NCBI GenBank assembly: GCA_034666665.1
Contig: JAXDLK010000052.1
Coordinates: 1-19,182, forward strand
Direction: 5' to 3'
Length of the DNA: 19,182 nt
From: JAXDLK01 sp034666665
GTDB taxonomy: Bacteria; Desulfobacterota; Binatia; JACPRU01
In this document: in pieces, positions 13,789 to 19,182 of the stretch
Position numbering within the stretch: position 1 is the stretch's first letter
How the letters are laid out: each line of letters starts with the position of its first letter
Notes under the pieces: generated by a model
What the model was told of the DNA's origin: nothing
What the model saw: only the letters and a program-made list of their open reading frames with translations
The model's database searches: none
Translations under genes and position numbers: made by a program

Positions 13789-15308
13789 CAGCGGGGGCAT
13801 TCGCAACCGGGCGAGCTCGCCGGGGAGCTCCACCAGGCGAACCGCAGGGAGTCGAGGCGGCCGTCGGGCGCCGGCGTGAACCCGCAGAGCCTCGGGTCGC
13901 GGACGGCCACGACGTCGCTCCACCAGAGCGGGATCATCGGCAGCTCGTCGGCGGCGATCCGCTGTACGGCGGAATAGATCTCCCGGCGGTCAGCCGGCTC
14001 CAGCGTCCGGCGCCCACGCTCGGTGAGGACGTCGATCTCCGCGCTGTCGTAGCCGCCGCGATTGTTTCCCGCGGGAGGCATGCGCGACGAGTGCATGAGA
14101 TCGAAGTAGATGTCCGGGTCGGTGACGCCCACCCATGCGAGCGAGTACATCTCGAAGTTGCCGCGCCTGACGTCGCCGTAGAACGTTCCCCACTCGTAGC
14201 TCTGCACGTCGACGCCGACGCCCACGTCCGCGAGGTTCGCCTGGACCGCCTCGGCGATTCTCCGCCGCGAGTCGAGAACCGTGGTCTTGTAGGACAGGCG
14301 AAAGCGCACCGCGGGACCGCTTCCATCCGGATCGGGATATCCGGCCTCGTCGAGCAGTCGCCGAGCCTGCGCCGGGTCATGCGCATAGGTGCGCACGCTC
14401 GGCTCGTAGGCCCAGTGCTCGGGTGAAAGCAGGCCGGTCGCCGCCCGGGCGGTTCCGCCGAGAAGGCCGGCGATGATCGATTCGCGATCGATCGCCAGCG
14501 CGATCGCTCGCCGGACACGTATGTGGTCGAGCGGCGGTCGGCGGAGGTTGAAGCCGAGGTACTGGAACGTGGTCCCGCGCGTGCGCTCGATGCAACGATC
14601 CGTGTGCGACGCGAGCCACTCGAGGTTGTCCGGCTCGATCGCGTTTTCCACCAGCTGCACGGTGCCTCTGCGGACTTCGAGCGTCCGTACCGTGTCGTCG
14701 GGGATCACCCGGAAGCGGATCTCTTCGAGCCCCTGGTTTGCGGACACGGCTCGCAGGCGCACCTCGTCGCCGGCCCTCGATTCCGAGACGCGAAAGGGAC
14801 CCGATCCGATCGTCACCGGCCCGCCTTTGCCGACCATCGTCGCAGGAACGATCCCGATCGTGCTCGCCTCGAGATACGGCGCGTACGGCTCCTTCATCCG
14901 GAAGCGGACCGTGTACGGATCCGGAGCCTCCACCGCCTCGAGGAAGGCGACGCTGCCGCGCTTCGGCGAGGCCGTGGCGGGATCGAGGATCGACTCGTAG
15001 ACCGCGCGAACGTCGCCCGCGCGCACCGGCGTTCCGTCGTGGAAGACGGCGTCTCGCCGGAGGTGGAACACCACCGCCCGCGGACTCTCCAGCCGCCATT
15101 CGAGGGCGAGATCAGGCACGTGACGCTGGTCGGTGCCGGCGCGGGTGAGCGCGCGAAAGACCAGGTCGCCGATCCGGGACGAGGAAGCGTCGGTGGCGAA
15201 CCTCGGATCGAGATTCTGCGGCCAGGACTCGAGTGCGACGACGATCGCGCGTGCCGGCGGCTCGCTCTCGGAGCAGCCCGCCACGAGCACGTCGAGCGCG
15301 GCCATCAT
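13788..15308 (-). CDS. ABC transporter substrate-binding lipoprotein, family 5 (peptide/nickel type)
   Basis: About 506 residues. A lipobox LVAGC places the lipid-modified cysteine at residue 12, so the mature protein is anchored to the membrane facing the periplasm. The body has family-5 features: NLDPRFATDASSSRIGDLVF near the start, VFHDGTPVRAGDV, IGSGPFRV, then a second lobe with FNLRRPPLDHIRVRRAIALA and LLDEAGYPDPDGSG. Members bind oligopeptides, dipeptides, nickel chelates or sugars; the ligand cannot be read here. The annotated ATG at 15308 (or 15305) yields a signal with no basic residues. In the same frame upstream lies ACG at 15332, which would give MKFRFAFAMMAALDVLVAGC, a normal lipoprotein signal, but no ATG, GTG or TTG exists before the TAA at 15377-15375. 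It is the first gene of the importer unit. Confidence 0.9.
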   Translation of the reverse strand: MMAALDVLVAGCSESEPPARAIVVALESWPQNLDPRFATDASSSRIGDLVFRALTRAGTDQRHVPDLALEWRLESPRAVVFHLRRDAVFHDGTPVRAGDVRAVYESILDPATASPKRGSVAFLEAVEAPDPYTVRFRMKEPYAPYLEASTIGIVPATMVGKGGPVTIGSGPFRVSESRAGDEVRLRAVSANQGLEEIRFRVIPDDTVRTLEVRRGTVQLVENAIEPDNLEWLASHTDRCIERTRGTTFQYLGFNLRRPPLDHIRVRRAIALAIDRESIIAGLLGGTARAATGLLSPEHWAYEPSVRTYAHDPAQARRLLDEAGYPDPDGSGPAVRFRLSYKTTVLDSRRRIAEAVQANLADVGVGVDVQSYEWGTFYGDVRRGNFEMYSLAWVGVTDPDIYFDLMHSSRMPPAGNNRGGYDSAEIDVLTERGRRTLEPADRREIYSAVQRIAADELPMIPLWWSDVVAVRDPRLCGFTPAPDGRLDSLRFAWWSSPASSPGCECPR

Positions 15309-15352
15309 CGCGAACGCAAAGCGGAATTTCGTTCGACCCGAGCCCCTCTTCG

Positions 15353-15381
15353 TTGCGTGCCCGAAAGGCCTCTGTTACAGT
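15353..15381 (+). promoter_or_regulatory. Candidate promoter for the MltD-like gene
   Basis: TTGCGT (15353-15358), a 17-base spacer and TACAGT (15376-15381) give 3/6 and 4/6 matches to the sigma-70 boxes. The predicted transcript start falls near 15388, leaving a leader of about 26 bases that holds the ribosome site. This lies in the 105-bp gap between divergent genes; I see no comparable promoter for the leftward binding-protein gene. Confidence 0.5.
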
Positions 15382-15413
15382 CCGCCGCAATCGCGGGGGA
15401 GGGTACAAAGCAG

Positions 15414-17033
15414 TTGTCGCTTCGTGGGTTGGCGCGTCCGATCCTGCTCTTGCGCCGGTTCCCGTCGACGATCTGCGGCTTGGCGCTCCTGATCCTCGGC
15501 GCCTTTCCTTCGGTCCCGCACGCTCTGCCGCCCCAGTTCCCGAAGCCGTCGGCCCTCGAGCCTCAGGTCGAGTTCTGGAAGAAGATTTTCGCGGTTTACG
15601 GTGAGAATCAAGCCGTTCTCCACGACTCCGTCCGCCTCGACAAGGTGTACTCCGTGCTGGATCTACCGCGGATCTCGCCGGAAGGTGCCGACCTCGTCAC
15701 TCTGAAGCTCAGAAAGCAGCGCGTCGAGGCGGAGAAGGCACGGATCGACATGGTGCTCGGCCGGCTCGACGGGGTGACGAGTCCCGCCGGTCTCGATCCC
15801 GAAGCGCGCAAGGTCTGGGACCTCTTCGCCGACGTGCCCGGCGGGGGAAAGTTCGCCGCCGCTCGCGAGCGCGTGCGCATGCAGCTCGGCCTCCGCGAGA
15901 ACTTCGAGCGCGGCCTCGAGGTCTCCCGCAGCTACCTGCCGCACATGGAGGAGATCTTCCGGCGGGAGGGTCTGCCGGTGAAGCTCACACGCCTGCCGCT
16001 GATCGAGTCGACCTTCAACTTGAAGGCGTACTCGAAGAAGGCGGCCGCGGGAATCTGGCAGTTCATCCCCTCGTCGGCGCGCCTCTACCGGTTGCGGCTG
16101 AACTCCGTGGTCGACGACCGACGCGATCCGCTCTACGCGACGCAGGCGGCCGCCCGCCACCTGCGCGACGATTACGAGATGCTCGGCAGCTGGCCGCTGG
16201 CGATCACCGCGTACAATCACGGCCGCGCCGGTGTCGTACGGGCGGTCCGCCAGACCGGAAGCTCGGAGATCGACGACATCGTCCGCGAGTACCACGGCAG
16301 CGCGTTCGGCTTCGCTTCGCGGAACTTCTATGCCGAGTTCGTCGCCGCGCTCGAGGTGGAGAGCGCTTCCAAGCAGTACTTTCCGGATCTGCGGCCGCAC
16401 GCGAAGCTCGTCTTCGACGAGGTGCAGATCGACCAGTACGTGCCGTTTCGGGCGCTCGCCAAGGCCGCCGGATGCGACGTCGACGAGCTCAGGGGACTGA
16501 ATCCGGCGTTTCACTCCGAGGTCGTCGAGGGACGCCTGCACGTGCCGCGCGGCTACCGGCTGCGGGTTCCGAGCGGAAGCGCGAGCGCGTTCCGGACGGC
16601 GTACGCGAAGATCGATCCGGGGGAGCGGCGTTCGCAGCAGCAGACGTTCTACGCGACGCACCGGGTGACCCGCGGCCAGACGCTCGGGTCGATCGCGAGA
16701 CGTTACGGCACCAGCGTGAGGGCGCTTCAGGCCTTGAACAAGATGCGCGGCACCCGGCTCGCCACCGGGCGCAGCCTGAAGATCCCCGGGGGTGCGGCGA
16801 TCACCACCGCGATGCGGGCGGAACCGTCGAGTCGCCGCGGATCCGCGGAACTGGCGAGCCGCCGCGGATCCGCGAAAGCGTCACGCCTTCGCACGCACCG
16901 CGTCCGGCGGGGCCTGTCGCTGGGTGCGATCGCACGGCGCTATGGCACGACGGTCCGCGCGCTCCGTTCTCACAACGGGCTTCGCGGCGATCAGGTGCGC
17001 GCCGGGCAGGTCCTGCGCATCCCCTCGAGCTGA
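15414..17033 (+). CDS. MltD-like membrane-bound lytic murein transglycosylase with LysM repeats
   Basis: 539 residues from a TTG at 15414, which has GGGGGAGGG (15395-15403) ten bases upstream. The N-terminus is a signal peptide: basic MSLRGLARPILLLRR, a hydrophobic core, and a possible cleavage after PHA near residue 37. A helical region (about 45-180) precedes a family-1 SLT domain: catalytic Glu198 in LPLIEST, GIWQFIPSSARLY (213-225) and ITAYNHGRAGVVRA (264-277). A degenerate LysM-like stretch (about 333-386) follows, then two clear LysM domains (about 414-458 and 493-537), both with SIARRYGT or AIARRYGT cores. The enzyme cuts glycan strands to anhydromuropeptides in the periplasm. No lipobox is evident, unlike E. 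coli MltD. A 27-bp repeat lies between the LysM domains. It is a single-gene unit. Confidence 0.92.
   Translation: MSLRGLARPILLLRRFPSTICGLALLILGAFPSVPHALPPQFPKPSALEPQVEFWKKIFAVYGENQAVLHDSVRLDKVYSVLDLPRISPEGADLVTLKLRKQRVEAEKARIDMVLGRLDGVTSPAGLDPEARKVWDLFADVPGGGKFAAARERVRMQLGLRENFERGLEVSRSYLPHMEEIFRREGLPVKLTRLPLIESTFNLKAYSKKAAAGIWQFIPSSARLYRLRLNSVVDDRRDPLYATQAAARHLRDDYEMLGSWPLAITAYNHGRAGVVRAVRQTGSSEIDDIVREYHGSAFGFASRNFYAEFVAALEVESASKQYFPDLRPHAKLVFDEVQIDQYVPFRALAKAAGCDVDELRGLNPAFHSEVVEGRLHVPRGYRLRVPSGSASAFRTAYAKIDPGERRSQQQTFYATHRVTRGQTLGSIARRYGTSVRALQALNKMRGTRLATGRSLKIPGGAAITTAMRAEPSSRRGSAELASRRGSAKASRLRTHRVRRGLSLGAIARRYGTTVRALRSHNGLRGDQVRAGQVLRIPSS
16829..16874 (+). repeat. Two-copy 27-bp-period repeat with a palindromic core
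   Basis: The 19-base units at 16829-16847 and 16856-16874 differ at one base and are spaced 27 bp apart, coding SRRGSA twice in the linker between the two LysM domains. Each holds the 12-base palindrome CGCGGATCCGCG. The period is a whole number of codons, so copy-number change would keep the frame. Confidence 0.8.
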
Positions 17034-17103
17034 TCCGACACGGGTCGAGTCTCTCGCGCCGTCGGTTCCCCGGTGATCCGAGAGGGCGCGCCGCCGATCT
17101 GGT

Positions 17104-18333
17104 TCACGGCGGTGGGCGGCGGTCCTTGATCGCCCCCGTCGGTGAAGCGCGCTCCGCCTGTCCATCGCCCCGGCGGAGCGCGCCGTCGCCGAAACGTTCG
17201 GCGACCCGGTCCATCGCGCGATTGAGCGCGGCCCGTTTGCCGCCAGGGGTCGCCGCGAACAGATCGAGCTGCGACGCGGCGTCGTCGCGGGGATCGATGC
17301 CGCTCACCGAGACGCCGATCAGGCGGATCGTCTTCCCTGCCGAGACGGCCTCCCACAGAGCAAGAGCGACGTCCGCGATCGCCTTGCCGTCATCGGTCCC
17401 ACGAGGAAGCGTGAAGCTTCGCGTCAGCATCGGGAACTTCCCCGGCCCGAGGCGCCGCGCGAGCTTGATCTTCAGGGTGATCGTGCGGCCGCGGCGGCCG
17501 TCGCCGCGGAGCCGCCGTGCGACCGCCTCCGCATGGGCCACGATCGTGCCGCGGATCTCGTCGCCGTCCGTCAAGTCGCCGGCGAACGTGTTCTCCTCGC
17601 CGTACGACTTCCGGCGCCAATCCCCCTCGACGCTCCGCCGGTCGTGACCGCGCGCGAGCTCCCGTAGAGCCGGCCCCTGGTTCCCCAGGTGGGCACGCAG
17701 GAGCGAGGCGTCCGCATCGGCGAGATCGGCGATGGTTTCGATGCCGAGTGCGCGGAGACTCGCGCCGGTGACGGAGCCCACGCCCCAGAGCCAACCGACG
17801 GGTAGCGGCCGCAAGAACCGGTCGACCTCCTCCGGCGGCACCTCGAGCAGACCGTCCGGTTTGCCGAGCTGGCTGGCGATCTTGGCGACCATCTTCGTCG
17901 GCCCGATGCCCACGGAAACCGTGAGACCGGTCTCCTCACGCACGCGCGCCTTGAGGCGTTCGGCGATGGCCCGTCCGGTTCCGAAGAGCGAGAGCGAAGA
18001 CGTCACGTCGAGGAATGCCTCATCGAGCGACAGCGGCTCGACGGCCGGGGTGAACTCCCCGAAGGCCTCACGGATCGTGCGCGATACCTCCGCGTACCGC
18101 GCCATGCGCCCGGGAAGGAAGACCGCCTGCGGGCAGAGGCGGCGTGCCTCGACCGTGGGCATCGCCGAGCGGACGCCGAACGCGCGGGCTTCGTACGATG
18201 CCGTCATCACCACCCCGCGGCCGCCGGTTCCGCCGACGATCACCGGCTGTCCGCGGAGCTCCGGACGATCGTGTTGCTCGACGGCCGCGTAGAACGCGTC
18301 CATGTCGGCATGCAAGATCGTGCGCCCGGCCAC
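17104..18333 (-). CDS. dinB: DNA polymerase IV (DinB, Y family)
   Basis: 409 residues, an error-prone translesion polymerase. The catalytic carboxylates are Asp10 (LHADMDAFYA) and Asp104-Glu105 (LSLDEAFLDV). Tyr15 is the likely steric gate against ribonucleotides. SVGIGPTKMVAKIAS and KPDGLLEV belong to the palm and thumb, and the little-finger domain follows with KSYGEENTFAGDL. Near the C-terminus, QLDLF (355-359) is a good sliding-clamp binding motif, with about 50 residues after it. The GTG at 18333 is the only start that keeps the first aspartate in place; a GGTGA lies about 10 bases upstream. A small membrane-protein gene ends 63 bases upstream on the same strand. I see no recognisable LexA box, but a 16-bp palindrome sits just upstream. 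Confidence 0.95.
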   Translation of the reverse strand: MAGRTILHADMDAFYAAVEQHDRPELRGQPVIVGGTGGRGVVMTASYEARAFGVRSAMPTVEARRLCPQAVFLPGRMARYAEVSRTIREAFGEFTPAVEPLSLDEAFLDVTSSLSLFGTGRAIAERLKARVREETGLTVSVGIGPTKMVAKIASQLGKPDGLLEVPPEEVDRFLRPLPVGWLWGVGSVTGASLRALGIETIADLADADASLLRAHLGNQGPALRELARGHDRRSVEGDWRRKSYGEENTFAGDLTDGDEIRGTIVAHAEAVARRLRGDGRRGRTITLKIKLARRLGPGKFPMLTRSFTLPRGTDDGKAIADVALALWEAVSAGKTIRLIGVSVSGIDPRDDAASQLDLFAATPGGKRAALNRAMDRVAERFGDGALRRGDGQAERASPTGAIKDRRPPP

Positions 18334-18388
18334 GCGCGGATTTTCACCGCGTCGTCGCTCTCGGGCAAGCGGCAGCAGACCCGAGCAG

Positions 18389-18404
18389 TCGGCTGATCAG
18401 CCGA
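18389..18404. promoter_or_regulatory. Perfect 16-bp palindrome upstream of dinB
   Basis: TCGGCTGATCAGCCGA is fully self-complementary. It spans the stop codon of the small membrane-protein gene and lies 56-71 bases upstream of the dinB start. It could be a dimeric regulator site for dinB or a short hairpin at the end of the upstream transcript (6-bp stem, GATC loop, no T-run). It does not match a LexA box I know. Confidence 0.45.
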
Positions 18405-18615
18405 TCTTGGTCGGCGTGAACGACGGAGGATCGCTCGCCGGGAACGAATCCATCGATGCCTGATCCACGGCGTCCGGCGGCTCGTCGGCTGAGTCCGCCT
18501 CGAGCGCTCGCCGCACCACAACCATGCGGTAAATCGCCAATCCGGCTACGAATCCCGTGGCGATCGCGAGTGACCAAAGGATCGTTCTCGAGTCTCTGGG
18601 GATGGCGACACTCAT
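18397..18615 (-). CDS. Small single-pass membrane protein with a conserved-looking SFPASDPPS tail
   Basis: 72 residues from ATG 18615, or 75 from GTG 18624; no clear ribosome site decides. A single hydrophobic segment (ILWSLAIATGFVAGLAIYRMVVV) is followed by basic RR and then an acidic, proline-rich tail ending QASMDSFPASDPPSFTP. From memory, the phrase SFPASDPPSW or SFPASDPPAW recurs at the ends of small uncharacterised proteins in Proteobacteria and Acidobacteria, so I treat this as a real gene. By the positive-inside rule the tail probably faces the cytoplasm. No function is known to me. It precedes dinB on the same strand with 63 bases between, and it is divergent from the siroheme-pathway gene. 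Amino-acid composition and the membrane segment argue against a chance frame. Confidence 0.72.
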   Translation of the reverse strand: MSVAIPRDSRTILWSLAIATGFVAGLAIYRMVVVRRALEADSADEPPDAVDQASMDSFPASDPPSFTPTKIG

Positions 18616-18692
18616 GCGGTGCACGAACCCCGCCCGCGGTCCAAGGTTTCACGGTTTTCCTCATCGCCGGAGGGCTGGTACGATGCCCGCGC

Positions 18693-19182
18693 GTGTCGTA
18701 CTACCCCGCCTTCCTCGCGCTCGAGGGGCGCACCACAGTGGTCGTTGGCGGCGGTGCGGTCGCCGAAAGCAAGGTCGAGTCGCTGCTCGTCACCGGAGCG
18801 ACCGTGCGTGTCATCGCGCCCGCCGTCACCGAGCGGCTGCGTGAGCTCGCCGGCGAAGGGAGGATCGAATGGTCGCAGCGACCCCACGCGACCGGCGACC
18901 TCGCCGGCGCGTTCATGGCGATCTCGGCGACCGGCGACCCCGCCGTCGACTCCGAGGTCGCGTGCGAGGCGCGCGAGCGCGGCGTGCTGGTCAACGTCGT
19001 CGACGACCCGCAGCGGTCGGACTTCATCGCTGCCGCGGTGCTTCGCCGGGGTGACCTGGTCGTCGCGGTCTCCACCTCGGGAGCGGCGCCGGCGGTCGCG
19101 GCGCGGATCCGTGACCGACTCGCCAGCGAATTCGGTCGTGAGTGGCAGGTGGCACTCGAGCTCCTGCGCGCCGTGCGTGGCC
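18693..19182 (+). CDS. Precorrin-2 dehydrogenase / sirohydrochlorin ferrochelatase (5' part)
   Basis: The first 163 residues of a Met8p/CysG N-terminal-type protein; the right edge of the window cuts the gene. The enzyme oxidises precorrin-2 to sirohydrochlorin with NAD and, in bifunctional members, inserts iron to give siroheme. The N-terminus SYYPAFLALEGRTTVVVGG carries the Rossmann loop VVVGGGAVAESKVESLL (16-32). NVVDDPQRSDFI places Asp104 where CysG has its catalytic aspartate, and VAVSTSGAAPAVAARIRDRL follows. That numbering supports the GTG at 18693. A GGAGGG lies 18 bases upstream, too far for it. A TACGAT (18679-18684) so close to the GTG suggests a leaderless transcript. Whether a CobA-like methyltransferase domain is fused downstream cannot be seen. 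Confidence 0.93.
   Translation, partial: MSYYPAFLALEGRTTVVVGGGAVAESKVESLLVTGATVRVIAPAVTERLRELAGEGRIEWSQRPHATGDLAGAFMAISATGDPAVDSEVACEARERGVLVNVVDDPQRSDFIAAAVLRRGDLVVAVSTSGAAPAVAARIRDRLASEFGREWQVALELLRAVRG

Noticed and set aside
14523..15413. Upstream extension of the MltD-like frame by about 300 codons
   Set aside because: The extension lies antisense to the binding-protein gene. The TTG at 15414 has a strong ribosome site and begins a proper signal peptide.
17051..17084. An inverted repeat (CTCTCG/CGAGAG) between the MltD-like gene and dinB as a shared terminator
   Set aside because: Six pairs with a 22-base loop and no T-run; too weak to call.
18360..18385. A 6-bp stem (CTCGGG/CCCGAG) between the small gene and dinB as a terminator
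   Set aside because: The stem is short, the loop is 14 bases and no T-run follows; it is weak against the GC-rich background.
1..19182. Mobile elements, CRISPR arrays, tRNA genes or phage-derived genes
   Set aside because: No transposase or integrase motifs, no spaced direct repeats of CRISPR form and no tRNA-like TTCGANTC context with an acceptor stem were found by eye; all large frames are explained by housekeeping genes.

Overview
This is a dense, GC-rich bacterial chromosomal segment made almost entirely of conserved housekeeping and cell-envelope genes. I see no mobile element, CRISPR array, tRNA, rRNA or integration scar. The outer-membrane genes (GT9 glycosyltransferase, DegP-type protease, MltD-type transglycosylase, UB2H-bearing PBP1b), the carD-ispD pair and the DUF1844 protein suggest a Gram-negative bacterium of the former Deltaproteobacteria or a related deep phylum (Desulfobacterota, Myxococcota, Binatota or Acidobacteriota type). 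That placement is inference from gene content. No marker in the window fixes the phylum.

Layout. (1) 1-1057: the 3' end of a carD/cdnL regulator, a strong hairpin terminator, and ispD, reading right. (2) 1028-2924: a leftward cysK-larE unit behind a near-consensus promoter. (3) 2942-3850: a GT9 glycosyltransferase, divergent from cysK. (4) 3847-12037: a long rightward run htpX, DUF1844, degP-like, PBP1b-like, tsaD, rsmA, mutM, with gaps of a few to about 50 bases or overlaps. (5) 12005-15308: a leftward peptide/nickel-type ABC importer (lipoprotein binding protein, DppB-like, DppC-like) with no ATPase gene. (6) 15414-17033: a rightward MltD-like lytic transglycosylase with LysM repeats. (7) 17104-18615: leftward dinB (DNA polymerase IV) and a small membrane protein with a conserved-looking tail. 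(8) 18693 to the edge: a rightward precorrin-2 dehydrogenase gene, cut by the window end.

How the genes fit together. Two themes stand out. One is envelope building and quality control: HtpX clears damaged inner-membrane proteins, the DegP-like protease clears periplasmic ones, PBP1b makes and MltD cleaves peptidoglycan, and GT9 adds sugars to surface glycans. The other is core information processing: t6A tRNA modification, 16S rRNA dimethylation, removal of oxidised purines and lesion bypass. Sulfur and cofactor chemistry appears in cysK, larE and the siroheme-pathway gene.

Packing is very tight. Both convergent gene pairs overlap at their 3' ends (30 and 33 bp), several starts overlap the upstream stop, and starts are often GTG or TTG. 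There is no gene-free stretch over 300 bases; the longest is about 105 bases (15309-15413).

I did not find a convincing new multi-gene system. The points most worth a second look are the binding-protein gene whose lipoprotein signal reads best from an ACG codon, the three-cysteine LarE paired with cysK, the collagen-like insert in the DegP-like protease, the hairpin in the ispD leader, the DUF1844 protein set between two envelope proteases, and the small membrane protein next to dinB with a 16-bp palindrome over its stop codon.
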